DNA of 64,000 bases from Acidiluteibacter ferrifornacis (GTDB lineage: Bacteria > Bacteroidota > Bacteroidia > Flavobacteriales_E > Vicingaceae), in assembly GCF_009909615.1 (NCBI RefSeq), contig NZ_WWNE01000004.1, forward strand, positions 186,001 through 250,000, given 5' to 3'. Under the pieces are notes generated by a model. That model worked only from the letters and a program-made list of their open reading frames with translations. It had not been told where the DNA came from and ran no database searches. How positions within the stretch are numbered: the stretch's first letter is position 1; every line of letters begins with the position of its first letter. A program made the position numbers and the translations under genes. This document shows positions 38,672-47,581 of this stretch, piece after piece.

Positions 38672-39562
38672 ATGAATATAAAGGTTGGGTTAATTGGAAT
38701 TGTTTTTTTCTCAGTTTTGACGAGTATTGCTCAGAATAGTGATCAATCAAAGCTAGTTTTCTCAGGCGTCTCTGTATACTCTGGAGTACTTTCACATCAA
38801 GGAAGTATTGGTACAATGCAAAATTTTAGAATGCTTGCACCTGAATCAGATATTCTAAAGGAGGACTTTTCTTCCTATGATAAAAATGCACTTTTTGATA
38901 ACTATGAATCGGCATCTATGACCGGTATAAATATTCATTTCAAGTTTATTAATGAACAAAAGAAAGACCAAAAACTTTTTAGTTCGCTTAGGTTGGGAAT
39001 TTCCTTCTCCGATACAAGAAAGCTGTCCAGAGGGTATTCAAAATCTGAGAAATTTAGAATTGACACGTTATACTCTTCTACTACTAATAGAGTTTATTAT
39101 GTAGACTCAACGGCGAGTAGTGGAGTGTATATGGATTATGGTCAGACTGAAGTCTTTTTAAATGGAGCCTACTTGATTAGTACCCATCCTGCTAAACGAT
39201 GGTCATTTTTTGGAGGAGGTAGTATTATGCTAGGATTTGCAATTGATTCATATACTTTTATATCAAAATATAATAGTTCGTACAACAGTAATTCAAATGC
39301 TTCTATAGATGATCCTTGGAGAAATTATGAATCTCTATCCAAGGATGAATATTACCAAAATGACCCTAGCTTTTCTTTTATAGCTTCCCTACCATTGGGA
39401 GTAGATTTTAGGATTGGGAAAAGCACGCCCTTTTGGATGAATAGCCATATTGTTTTCGATTACCAGCCAAGTGTTTATTTTTATAATATACCTGAAGCCA
39501 GCACAAGTACGATAACTACAGCGAGAATATGGACATTAGGTTATAAATATGAATTCAGATAA
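38672..39562 (+). CDS. Putative outer-membrane protein downstream of porU
   Basis: Unrecognised 296-residue protein. Signal peptide (residues 1-20, ending SIAQ) without lipobox. The body is rich in Ser, Tyr and aromatic residues in alternating strands (WSFFGGGSIMLGFAID, FIASLPLGVDFRIG, PFWMNSHIVFDYQP) and ends in ARIWTLGYKYEFR, a barrel-like strand though the final residue is Arg, not Phe. I infer a small outer-membrane beta barrel. It starts 48 bp after porU and ends at a terminator, so it probably belongs to the porV-porU transcript; a type IX accessory role is a guess. Confidence 0.7.
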   Translation: MNIKVGLIGIVFFSVLTSIAQNSDQSKLVFSGVSVYSGVLSHQGSIGTMQNFRMLAPESDILKEDFSSYDKNALFDNYESASMTGINIHFKFINEQKKDQKLFSSLRLGISFSDTRKLSRGYSKSEKFRIDTLYSSTTNRVYYVDSTASSGVYMDYGQTEVFLNGAYLISTHPAKRWSFFGGGSIMLGFAIDSYTFISKYNSSYNSNSNASIDDPWRNYESLSKDEYYQNDPSFSFIASLPLGVDFRIGKSTPFWMNSHIVFDYQPSVYFYNIPEASTSTITTARIWTLGYKYEFR

Positions 39563-39577
39563 ATTGAGATAAATGAT

Positions 39578-39615
39578 AAAAAAAGGAGCTTCAAATTTTG
39601 AAGCTCCTTTTTTAT
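39578..39615. terminator. Bidirectional terminator
   Basis: Stem AAAGGAGCTTCA / TGAAGCTCCTTT with an AT loop, flanked by an A run on the left and a T run on the right. It can end both the porV-porU transcript and the convergent endonuclease gene. Confidence 0.9.
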
Positions 39616-39632
39616 TTTACCGTTCAAAAAGA

Positions 39633-41261
39633 CTATTTCATAATTTTTTTAAGAATTCGCTCATTTCCATTGGTCAATTCTAATAAATAAACGCCTTCAG
39701 GTAATTCAGTGGTGTTTATCTGAATATTGCCATTGCTGTTAATTTGATCAACTGCAGTTGGTTGTCCCAATAAATTATACAATTTAACATCTAGCTTTCC
39801 ACTATAGGAACTGTTAATATTCAATTGATTATTTACAGGATTTGGGAAAATACTGATGGATTGCTCCCATGTAATTTCTCCTAAAGAAGTAACCACATTT
39901 GCGGTAATTGGAACTGAGATTGATCCTTGAGAGCCTGGAAGCCCTGTATTGAATGATAGAGTTTCTGACAAGGTCCCAAAAGTGTTGGCTGAAAGCTTAA
40001 TTGGAAACACAAAGGCTTCACCTACATTTAACGTGGCTGATGCACCAATAGCAGGAGAGAAACTTAAATCAGTGGTATTAGACAATGTGATGTTAGTTAA
40101 ATTCAGAGCAGTATTTCCGGTGTTTACAATGATATAGTTGAAAAGTGTATCCGAATTTACAGTTCCAAAACTAATAGTAGGTTGAGTAATGTCTATACTT
40201 TTAATTGTTGGAGCGGATGAGGTGGTTACAAAATTGGTGATTCGGTCAGCGAATTGAGGGTAATCAATAAATGGGTTTCTATTGCCTTGAACCGCAAAAA
40301 TATCGTCATTTCTTCTTTGCTCAATCGCATCTGGAGCGAAAGTAGCATGCCATTGTTTTAAAATGTTTTCTTGAGAGGTGAAATGATTCCCATAATTCTG
40401 ATACCTTAATACAAAATACATTAAAGCTCTAGCTGTAGTTCCCTTTTGGGCATCTCGAGGCTCAAACATGGAGCTATTGTAAAAAGATCCTCCTCCTGTT
40501 GCAGTACCATTAGAAACAACTCCAAATGGATTGTTTCCTCTATTACTATTGGATGTGTTTGTAGTTGGAAATAGATGGAACAAGTCGCTTTTCATTGGTT
40601 CTGCCGAGCTAAATGTACTTTGCGGATAGGTATGCTCAGTGTTGAACTGTGGTGAACCGTTTTGCGCGGCAGATCGGCTGCTATAACCTGTAATTTTTGT
40701 TCCGGTATATACACATTCTAAGGTGTTTACAGTCGCATTTTGTCCATTCGTTTTTTCGTTGTCAATGGTCATAAACATGGCATCTCTTGCCGAATTATAT
40801 CCCAAAGAGATGTATCCTTGACCCAACCGAGTATTTAAAGCCGTTTTCAATGCCTCTTCTGAAGTGTTCTCTGTCGAAGAATAATAGGTTTTAGAATACG
40901 TTCCTTGACCCATTAAGTCCACTCTTGTATAACCGCTATTAGCAGTATGCTTTATAATCATCTCTGAGTTGTGCATGATGTTATGTTGGGGACTAAACTT
41001 CACCCAAACCGTTTTGTTTCCATTTGCAGCAATGGTAAAGTTGCTTTCATTCACAGAAAACGGAGTGGTGTTATAGGTGTTGTAAAATTTGATCTGATTA
41101 ACGGTTATCGGAGTGGCAGAAGTATTAGTAATCGTCAACTGAAGGCTGTCTGGAGTAATTTCATTTACGGTTCCAAAATTTAATTGAGTTTGATCTACTG
41201 TCAAAACTTGAGCCGTTGAAAATAAAGGGATACAGATTGCTAGAAGTAATAATTGTTTCAT
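39633..41261 (-). CDS. Secreted endonuclease I family protein with type IX sorting domain
   Basis: Extracellular nuclease, likely for DNA or RNA scavenging. Order: signal peptide (1-17, ending STAQ); a HYDIN/choice-of-anchor-D type beta domain (about 20-115, VDQTQLNFGTVNE); the endonuclease I domain (about 130-335) with the His-metal motif FNTEHTYPQSTF, HLFPT and NSNRGNNPFG; a second anchor-D domain (about 350-450, TISFGTVNSDT); and a type A sorting domain (about 470-542, SIFPNPVNNQLNI to RILKKIMK). Two matching beta domains flank the nuclease. It would leave via the type IX system encoded nearby. Monocistronic, with its own promoter. Confidence 0.92.
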   Translation of the reverse strand: MKQLLLLAICIPLFSTAQVLTVDQTQLNFGTVNEITPDSLQLTITNTSATPITVNQIKFYNTYNTTPFSVNESNFTIAANGNKTVWVKFSPQHNIMHNSEMIIKHTANSGYTRVDLMGQGTYSKTYYSSTENTSEEALKTALNTRLGQGYISLGYNSARDAMFMTIDNEKTNGQNATVNTLECVYTGTKITGYSSRSAAQNGSPQFNTEHTYPQSTFSSAEPMKSDLFHLFPTTNTSNSNRGNNPFGVVSNGTATGGGSFYNSSMFEPRDAQKGTTARALMYFVLRYQNYGNHFTSQENILKQWHATFAPDAIEQRRNDDIFAVQGNRNPFIDYPQFADRITNFVTTSSAPTIKSIDITQPTISFGTVNSDTLFNYIIVNTGNTALNLTNITLSNTTDLSFSPAIGASATLNVGEAFVFPIKLSANTFGTLSETLSFNTGLPGSQGSISVPITANVVTSLGEITWEQSISIFPNPVNNQLNINSSYSGKLDVKLYNLLGQPTAVDQINSNGNIQINTTELPEGVYLLELTNGNERILKKIMK

Positions 41262-41281
41262 TTTGTTATTTTAATTTACCA

Positions 41282-41308
41282 CAAAAGTAAATATTAATAA
41301 CTTTACAA
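41282..41308 (-). promoter_or_regulatory. Promoter of the endonuclease gene
   Basis: Minus strand TTG at 41308-41306, 16-bp spacer, TACTTTTG at 41289-41282 (exact -7 match). Spacer is slightly shorter than usual. The start codon is 20 bp downstream. Confidence 0.5.
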
Positions 41309-41323
41309 AACTTCAAATGCCAA

Positions 41324-42928
41324 ATGACAAGGATTAAGAATACGTTACTATCTACTTTAAGCGGTTTATTATTGGCATTCGCTTGGCCAGAAACTCCAGG
41401 TATCACATTCTTAATCTTTTTTGCGCTTGTTCCATTATTAATTGTAGAGCATAATCTTTCTAAAGCGTCTCAAAACAACTCAGTTTCGGTCTTTTTACAC
41501 AGCTACTTAACTTTTTTTGTTTTCAATCTCATCACTACGTGGTGGATTTATTATGCATCCCTTCCAGGAGCTATAATGGCCATAGTGTTCAATTCATTTT
41601 TTATGGCTGCTGTGTTTTTCTTTTTCCATTTGGTGAAAACCAGGGTAGGGAAAAAAGAAGGCTACATAGGATTGGTTATTTTATGGATTGCTTTTGAATA
41701 TTTACATCTGAACTGGGAGTTGTCATGGTCTTGGTTAACTTTTGGAAATGCTTTTGCAAATACACCTGATTGGATACAATGGTATGAGTATACTGGTCAT
41801 TTGGGTGGTTCACTATGGATTTTAGTAGTCAATTTAGTCGTGTTCTTTATCTTCAGAAACATTGCCTTACTCAAACAGAATATGATGCAACAAGTGGGCT
41901 TAATTGTGTTTTTATTGATGATTCTAGTTGGACCGATGATTTGGTCGCTACAACTATTTGATAAATACGCTGAGTCGGTAGATCCTGTTGAGGTAGTTGT
42001 AGTTCAGCCCAATATTGATCCCTACAACGAAAAGTTTGGTGGAATTTCAGAGTCTGAACAAATCGACCGAATTTTTGATTTAGCAGAAAGAGAAGTGGAT
42101 GAAAATACAGACTATATTGTAGCACCTGAGACCTCTTTTCCTGCCAACTATTGGGAACATGAGTTGGACTTTATTTATGGGACTGAGCGTGCACGAGAAA
42201 CCATTAAAAAGTTTCCAAGAGTAACATTTGTTGGAGGTTTGTCTACTGCAAAGTTGTATACGGAAGGAGAAGAATATCCCTACACTGCAAGAAGTTTTGG
42301 AAAGGATAGTCCTGGTAGATACGATATATACAATGCAGCTCTCCAGATTGATAGTACACCAAATATTCCATTGCATCGGAAATCTAAATTGGTTTTAGGA
42401 GTAGAGAAATTACCCTTTAGAAAATACCTTAGCTTTATCGATAAATTTTCTATAAAGCTAGGTGGCGCAACTGGATCTTTAGGCTATCAAGAACATCCAA
42501 CTAATTTTGAAAGTACGGAACATACAGTTATAGCTCCAGTGATTTGTTATGAATCTGTTTATCCAGAATATGTGGGAGAATACATTAGTCAAGGAGCAGA
42601 ATTGATTTTTATCATCACCAACGATGGGTGGTGGGACAATACAGCTGGTTATAGACAGCACTTGGCCTATGCTCGAATTTTAGCCATATCCTACAGAAGG
42701 AGTATTGCAAGAAGCGCCAATACCGGAATTTCTGCATTTATTAATCAAAAGGGAGAAGTATTTCAAAAGACTGCTTGGTGGGAACAAGCAGTAATTAAGG
42801 CGCAGTTGAATAAGAACGATACAATTACAGTTTATGCCGACTATGGAGACATTATTGGTAGGTCAGCTGCTTTTATCGCTCCCTTGTTATTGTTGTTAGC
42901 CTTTGTTAGGAAGCTTAGCGCGAAATAA
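41324..42928 (+). CDS. lnt: Apolipoprotein N-acyltransferase
   Basis: Adds the third acyl chain to the N-terminal cysteine of lipoproteins in the inner membrane. 534 residues: about six to seven N-terminal membrane helices (to about residue 215), a nitrilase domain with the catalytic triad Glu in VAPETSFP, Lys in RKSKLVLGVEKLPF (conserved LVPFGE-like loop) and Cys in PVICYESVYPE, and a final membrane helix (AAFIAPLLLLLAFVRK). It serves the many lipoproteins implied here (GldK, LptE, the gene at 3682). Followed by lpd after about 100 bp. Confidence 0.95.
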   Translation: MTRIKNTLLSTLSGLLLAFAWPETPGITFLIFFALVPLLIVEHNLSKASQNNSVSVFLHSYLTFFVFNLITTWWIYYASLPGAIMAIVFNSFFMAAVFFFFHLVKTRVGKKEGYIGLVILWIAFEYLHLNWELSWSWLTFGNAFANTPDWIQWYEYTGHLGGSLWILVVNLVVFFIFRNIALLKQNMMQQVGLIVFLLMILVGPMIWSLQLFDKYAESVDPVEVVVVQPNIDPYNEKFGGISESEQIDRIFDLAEREVDENTDYIVAPETSFPANYWEHELDFIYGTERARETIKKFPRVTFVGGLSTAKLYTEGEEYPYTARSFGKDSPGRYDIYNAALQIDSTPNIPLHRKSKLVLGVEKLPFRKYLSFIDKFSIKLGGATGSLGYQEHPTNFESTEHTVIAPVICYESVYPEYVGEYISQGAELIFIITNDGWWDNTAGYRQHLAYARILAISYRRSIARSANTGISAFINQKGEVFQKTAWWEQAVIKAQLNKNDTITVYADYGDIIGRSAAFIAPLLLLLAFVRKLSAK

Positions 42929-42964
42929 GACTTGAATTAAATAATGATTCCATTGAACTTTCAT

Positions 42965-42972
42965 TAATTTTG
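42965..42972 (+). promoter_or_regulatory. Candidate -7 box for lpd
   Basis: TAATTTTG followed by CA (exact TAnnTTTG), 57 bp before the lpd ATG. No TTG at the standard distance. Confidence 0.4.
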
Positions 42973-43029
42973 CAATGGATTTGAAACGAAGAATATAATT
43001 TATAGAACTATAATTTCAATATAAAGAAA

Positions 43030-44427
43030 ATGGAAAAGTACGATGTAGCAATTATTGGATCAGGACCTGGTGGATATGTGTGTGCCATAAGATGCGCTCA
43101 ACTAGGTATGAAAACAGCACTCATCGAAAAATATGATTCGTTAGGTGGGACTTGCTTAAATGTAGGGTGTATACCGTCTAAGGCTTTATTAGATTCATCT
43201 GAGCATTATCATCAAGCTAAACATCAATTTCCTGAGCATGGAATCAACCTGAAAGATTTGAAAGTGGATTTCAAGCAGATGGTAGCTCGGAAGAGAAGTG
43301 TAGTTGAGCAAACAGTTGGTGGTATCGACTTTTTAATGAAAAAGAATAAGATTGATGTGTTGCATGGTACAGGTTCTTTGGAAAGCAATACGGTTATCAA
43401 TATCGAAGGGAAGGATATCAAAAAGATCGAAGCAAAAAAGATTGTAATTGCTACAGGTTCTAAACCTGGTTCTCTTCCTTTCATCGAATTAGATAAAGAA
43501 AGAGTGATTACATCTACAGAAGCGTTGGAATTGAAAGAAATTCCTAAAAAGATGATTGTAATCGGTGGTGGAGTAATCGGATTGGAATTGGGTTCTGTTT
43601 ATGCTCGTTTAGGTACAGAAGTATCCGTTATTGAATACATGGATGGAATAATTCCTACTATGGATAAAACCATGGGTAAGGAATTACAAAAATCGATGAA
43701 GAAAATTGGTGTTGAATTCTATTTGAGTCACAAAGTTAAGTCGGTTAAAAACGAAGGGAAATCAGTTACAGTAAAGGCTGACAATAAAAAAGGAGAAGAA
43801 GTAACACTTGATGCGGATTATTGCCTAGTATCTGTAGGTAGAATTCCGTATACAAAAGGCTTAGGATTAGAGAAAGCAGGTGTAAAATTAGACGATAGAG
43901 GTAGAGTAGAAGTAGACGGACATTTGAAGACCAATGTCGATAATATCTATGCCATTGGAGATGTAGTGAAAGGAGCAATGTTGGCTCACAAGGCTGAAGA
44001 AGAAGGAATGTTTGTAGCCGAGCATATGAATGGCGAACATCCTCATATCGATTACAATTTAATTCCGGGAGTAGTTTATACTTGGCCAGAGGTGGCTAGT
44101 GTTGGACAAACGGAAGAGCAGTTGAAAGAGAAAAAAGTAGACTACAAAGTAGGTTCATTTCCATTTAAAGCAAGTGGAAGAGCTAGGGCAAGTATGGATA
44201 TTGATGGTTTGGTGAAAGTTTTGGCAGATAAAACCACTGATGAAATTTTAGGTGTCCATATGATTGGTCCACGAGCTGCAGATATGATTGCTGAGGCTGT
44301 TGTAGCCATGGAGTATAGAGCGACAGCTGAAGATATTTCAAGAATGAGTCATGCTCACCCAACTTTTACAGAAGCATTAAAAGAAGCAGCATTAGCAGCA
44401 ACTGACAACAGAGCAATACATATTTAA
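43030..44427 (+). CDS. lpd: Dihydrolipoyl dehydrogenase
   Basis: E3 flavoenzyme shared by pyruvate and 2-oxoglutarate dehydrogenase complexes; reoxidises dihydrolipoamide with NAD. 465 residues with the FAD motif IIGSGPGGYVCAIR (residues 8-21), the redox disulfide GGTCLNVGCIPSK (Cys42 and Cys47), the NAD motif VIGGGVIGLELGSVYARLG, the second FAD motif VDNIYAIGDV and the active-site His-Glu in HAHPTFTE near the C-terminus. All catalytic residues are in place. A hairpin separates it from hemH. No E1 or E2 genes are nearby. Confidence 0.96.
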   Translation: MEKYDVAIIGSGPGGYVCAIRCAQLGMKTALIEKYDSLGGTCLNVGCIPSKALLDSSEHYHQAKHQFPEHGINLKDLKVDFKQMVARKRSVVEQTVGGIDFLMKKNKIDVLHGTGSLESNTVINIEGKDIKKIEAKKIVIATGSKPGSLPFIELDKERVITSTEALELKEIPKKMIVIGGGVIGLELGSVYARLGTEVSVIEYMDGIIPTMDKTMGKELQKSMKKIGVEFYLSHKVKSVKNEGKSVTVKADNKKGEEVTLDADYCLVSVGRIPYTKGLGLEKAGVKLDDRGRVEVDGHLKTNVDNIYAIGDVVKGAMLAHKAEEEGMFVAEHMNGEHPHIDYNLIPGVVYTWPEVASVGQTEEQLKEKKVDYKVGSFPFKASGRARASMDIDGLVKVLADKTTDEILGVHMIGPRAADMIAEAVVAMEYRATAEDISRMSHAHPTFTEALKEAALAATDNRAIHI

Positions 44428-44454
44428 GCGAACTATTTTTCTAAAAGAATGTTT

Positions 44455-44489
44455 GAAAAGCGTTGTGAGTGAAAATTTACAACGCTTTC
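44455..44489 (+). terminator. Hairpin between lpd and hemH
   Basis: Stem AAAGCGTTGT / ACAACGCTTT with a 12-base loop, followed by a broken T-rich run (CAATTTTTAAAA). Likely a terminator or attenuator; the loop and weak T tract make it less certain than others here. Confidence 0.55.
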
Positions 44490-44508
44490 AATTTTTAAAA
44501 ATAACAAA

Positions 44509-45522
44509 ATGGATAAGACAGGAGTATTGGTAGTTAATTTGGGAACTCCAGATAGCCCAAAAGTAAAAGATGTTCGACCATATTTAAGTGAGTTTTTGAA
44601 CGACCCACGGGTGATTGATATCCCATGGTTGGCTCGAAAAATTCTAGTGAACCTTATCATTGTTCCTTTCCGATCGTTTAGCTCCTCCAAAATTTATAAA
44701 GAACTGTGGACAGAAAAAGGGTCACCGTTGTTGTATTATGGAGAGGAAGTAAAAAACATGCTTCAGGAGAGGCTAGGAGATCAATTTGGAGTTCATTTAG
44801 CTATGCGCTACAAGAATCCGAGTATGGACGATGTGTTAGCTGAAATGCGAATGCAGAATTATACCAAGATAATCGTGTTCCCAATGTTTCCGCACTATGC
44901 TTCGGCCAGTACAGGGTCTGCAATAGAAAAGGCAATGAAAATTATGAGCAAATGGTGGGTGATACCCGAAGTTACTTTCATAAGCCAATATTGGGATCAT
45001 CCGGGGTTTATTAATGCTTGTGTAGAGCGAGCCAAGCAATACGATCTGAATGAATACGAACATTTCTTATTTTCTTATCACGGAGTGCCTGAAAGGCATG
45101 TCGATAAAGTATATTTAGATGGCTCTCCTTGTTCAGACCACAATTGTGAAAATGAACTGACAGACACGAATAAATATTGCTATAAAGCGACTTGTTTTGC
45201 AACTACACGATTAATTGCGGAGCGTTTAGGTATCCCTGAAGAGAAGTATACAGTAGCTTTCCAATCTCGTTTAGATAATAAGTGGCTAACGCCATTTTCT
45301 GATAAAGTAGTGGAAGAAAAGGCAAAGTCAGGTATGAAAAAGATGTTAGCCTTCAGCCCAGCTTTCGTCGCTGATTGCTTAGAAACTACGGTAGAAATAG
45401 GAATAGAATATCAAGAAATTTGGGAGGAGCATGGTGGCGAGAAACTACAGCTAGTAGAAAGCTTAAATGCTCACCCTGTATGGGTTGATGCCATAAAAGA
45501 TATGATTATAGAGCGAGTTTAA
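44509..45522 (+). CDS. hemH: Ferrochelatase
   Basis: Inserts ferrous iron into protoporphyrin IX, the last step of heme synthesis. 337 residues with the N-terminal GVLVVNLGTPDSPKVKDVRPYL segment (split), the metal-site histidine in LFSYHGVPERHV and the conserved FQSRLDNKWLTPF and FSPAFVADCLETTVEIG region (split) carrying the C-terminal glutamate. Alternative upstream starts were not seen. The last codons form part of the terminator. It follows lpd but no other heme gene is present. Confidence 0.95.
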   Translation: MDKTGVLVVNLGTPDSPKVKDVRPYLSEFLNDPRVIDIPWLARKILVNLIIVPFRSFSSSKIYKELWTEKGSPLLYYGEEVKNMLQERLGDQFGVHLAMRYKNPSMDDVLAEMRMQNYTKIIVFPMFPHYASASTGSAIEKAMKIMSKWWVIPEVTFISQYWDHPGFINACVERAKQYDLNEYEHFLFSYHGVPERHVDKVYLDGSPCSDHNCENELTDTNKYCYKATCFATTRLIAERLGIPEEKYTVAFQSRLDNKWLTPFSDKVVEEKAKSGMKKMLAFSPAFVADCLETTVEIGIEYQEIWEEHGGEKLQLVESLNAHPVWVDAIKDMIIERV

Positions 45523-45537
45523 TACTCGCTTTTTTTT
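45512..45537 (+). terminator. hemH terminator overlapping the stop codon
   Basis: Stem AGCGAGT / ACTCGCT with a TTAAT loop and eight T residues. The hemH stop codon TAA (45520-45522) is in the loop, so the 5' arm is coding sequence. Confidence 0.88.
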
Positions 45538-45611
45538 GGATTGATTCTAATGAAGACCTAGTAATTTGTTTGTATTGCACTCGATATTAGAAGGATAGTT
45601 GGATTATTAAG

Positions 45612-45680
45612 AAATTACCTTATCTTTATGAAGTATTGCAAGATGGAACAGCTATTCACAAAGTAAAATTGATCATTCAA
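45612..45680 (+). repeat. 69-bp direct repeat, copy 1
   Basis: Matches 47582-47650 in the same orientation: the first 40 bp are identical, and 61 of 69 positions overall. The frame reads KLPYLYEVLQDGTAIHKVKL in both copies with small changes, is open from 45591 and ends at TGA 45684-45686, overlapping the next gene start. No start codon precedes it, so it looks like a remnant of a coding segment. Function unknown. Confidence 0.85.
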
Positions 45681-45682
45681 AA

Positions 45683-47185
45683 ATGAAAAAGGGATTAACC
45701 GTTATTTTTATATTATTTAATTTCCAATTTATTGGAACGAAGGCTGAGCTGTGTGCTCAGCCTTCTTTTGCAATGGACACCACTTTTCAACCATTTTTCA
45801 ATTTTAATCAAGGCCACGGAAAGGGGTATGTTTCAATGATATGGGAAAACCCCGTAACAGGGACGTTGCATGTAGCAGGCAGTTTTAGAAAGTTTTTAGG
45901 CAACGACCCCTTCTATTCTTTAATGAGTATGCACAGAGATGGAAGTCGAAATTTTGGCTTTCAGGGGTTTAATGTTCAGAATCATTCGTTCTTTTATCCG
46001 ATAAACGACAGTGTTTTTATATCAAGTTCGAGTGGGTTTTATTTTCCCATGGATATAGACGGAAATCCTGTGTGGCAAAATTGGTTGCAAATGTATCAAC
46101 AAACGGTGAGTTGCTCACGTGCTTACTGGCCCTACTTTTTTCCGAATGGCTCTTCTTTAATGACCAACAGTTGGAATGGAAACCCCAACCGATGTTTAAT
46201 TAGTAACCCTCCCAACACTTATCTTGGACAATCCATAGTAAAGGTAGATTCTTTAGGGTATTATGATTCCACTTTTCAGCACACCACTGATGGCACCGTT
46301 TCCGGGTTTTGGCCTTACGACAGTACCCGAATTTTGGTGTTTGGTTTGCCAAGACTTTTTACGCAGTACGATGGACATATCGTTAATGGATTGTGCCGCA
46401 TTTATTTGGATGGCACATTAGATACTACCTTCCACAGTCCTATTATTCCCGGTAACGGAGGGTTTCGGCCTAATTTGGTAGAGGAAGACGGCAAATTCTT
46501 CATTATCGGAAATTTTCAGGTGTATAATCACCCTAGTGAATGGTTTTCTATGCTGAAACTCAATGCCGATGGAAGCCTGGATACCACCTTTAATAATATG
46601 GGAAGACCAATAGATTCAGCCTCAAATGGATCACAAATAGGAAGTGTGGTCAAAACTCCTGACAATGGGTATTTAGTTGGAGGTGTTTTTAATCAAGTAC
46701 AAGGATATGTTAAGAATGCAATTGTGAAGTTGGATTCCAATGGCAACATAGAGCCGCAGTATTTTACCTCAAGAGGTCCTGACACCACCATCCTTTTTCA
46801 ATTTCAAGGAGGTATTTCTAATATTGTTGAATCAAAATTTGGAGGGTATTATGTAATGGGCGATTGGACCCATTGGGACGGAGTGCCTACCCAACCCATT
46901 ATTCGCATTCATGAAATGCAAACCGTTGGTTTGAAGAAGAACGAGCAAGAGTCAGTATTACTAAAAGTGTATCCTAATCCTGTGCAAGAGCAGTTGTATT
47001 TGGAGTTTTTGCCCAATGCACGCATTACTTCTATTTTATTTTACGATTTACAAGGTAAAGTGGTTCAATCGTTTCATCAAAAGGTGAATTCGATTTCTGT
47101 CAATGGCTTAAAAAACGGCATTTACTTTCTGAAAGTGATTTCAGAGCATGGGGTGAGTACGGAGAAAGTGGTGGTAGGGAAGTAA
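45683..47185 (+). CDS. Surface protein with delta-60-type repeats and type IX sorting domain
   Basis: Secreted protein of 500 residues, specific function unknown. Signal peptide (residues 1-26, cleavage likely after ELCA). The body carries delta-60-like beta-propeller units (LYLDGTLDTTFHSP; LNADGSLDTTFNN; LDSNGNIEPQYF, each after a strand such as GYLVGGVFNQ). The last 80 residues are a type A sorting domain (KVYPNPVQEQLYLEFLPN to STEKVVVGK), so it should be exported by the type IX system and cleaved by PorU. It lies between two copies of a 69-bp repeat, and its signal-peptide codons contain a terminator-like hairpin. Base composition is a little richer in GC than neighbours, by eye. Confidence 0.88.
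   Translation: MKKGLTVIFILFNFQFIGTKAELCAQPSFAMDTTFQPFFNFNQGHGKGYVSMIWENPVTGTLHVAGSFRKFLGNDPFYSLMSMHRDGSRNFGFQGFNVQNHSFFYPINDSVFISSSSGFYFPMDIDGNPVWQNWLQMYQQTVSCSRAYWPYFFPNGSSLMTNSWNGNPNRCLISNPPNTYLGQSIVKVDSLGYYDSTFQHTTDGTVSGFWPYDSTRILVFGLPRLFTQYDGHIVNGLCRIYLDGTLDTTFHSPIIPGNGGFRPNLVEEDGKFFIIGNFQVYNHPSEWFSMLKLNADGSLDTTFNNMGRPIDSASNGSQIGSVVKTPDNGYLVGGVFNQVQGYVKNAIVKLDSNGNIEPQYFTSRGPDTTILFQFQGGISNIVESKFGGYYVMGDWTHWDGVPTQPIIRIHEMQTVGLKKNEQESVLLKVYPNPVQEQLYLEFLPNARITSILFYDLQGKVVQSFHQKVNSISVNGLKNGIYFLKVISEHGVSTEKVVVGK
45739..45769 (+). terminator. Terminator-like hairpin inside the signal-peptide codons
   Basis: Perfect 11-bp stem GAAGGCTGAGC / GCTCAGCCTTC, 5-base loop TGTGT, then TTTT. It starts 56 bp into the gene at 45683 and would pause or end transcription there unless translation keeps it open. 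No other annotated role explains it. Confidence 0.55.
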
Positions 47186-47581
47186 TGTAAATTGTGGTTT
47201 TGTCCTACATTTCGACTCCGCTCAATGTGACAAAACTTTAATAAATTTTACTTCGGCAAATCTCAGTGTGAACTCTCTGCTCCATGTGACAAAAACGTCT
47301 ATGCGAAAACACATGTTCATTTTTTAATCATGGTTAATTGGTGTGATTGGCCTTGAGTGATTCTCGAGATTTTCGAAGTAGAGCCTTAGTAAATTCGTCT
47401 AGCTCCGAAGCCCTTTACTTCGGCAAGGCTCAGTATAAACTTAAAAAGCTCAGGACAAAAAACGAGTGACTTATTAAAATAAATTGGTCAAAGCCTTGAA
47501 TTTTTCGCCTGAGGCGAGACAGGTTGATTCATTTTGGACCCTGTCCGTCCCAGTTCACACGGCGGGAAACCAAAAGAACGA
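47186..47581. repeat. Non-coding region with degenerate intergenic repeats
   Basis: No credible gene. Two related 51-bp units start TTTACTTCGGCAA and end GACAAAAA(A)CG (47247-47297 and 47414-47464). A shorter relative (TTCGACTCCGCTCAATGTGA, 47211-47230, then CAAAAC) lies at 47206-47236. Small palindromes occur at 47405-47423 (CCGAAG / CTTCGG) and 47505-47517 (TCGCCT / AGGCGA). A GC-richer block (about 47535-47580) precedes copy 2 of the 69-bp repeat. An ORF running from here is not supported. Confidence 0.6.
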
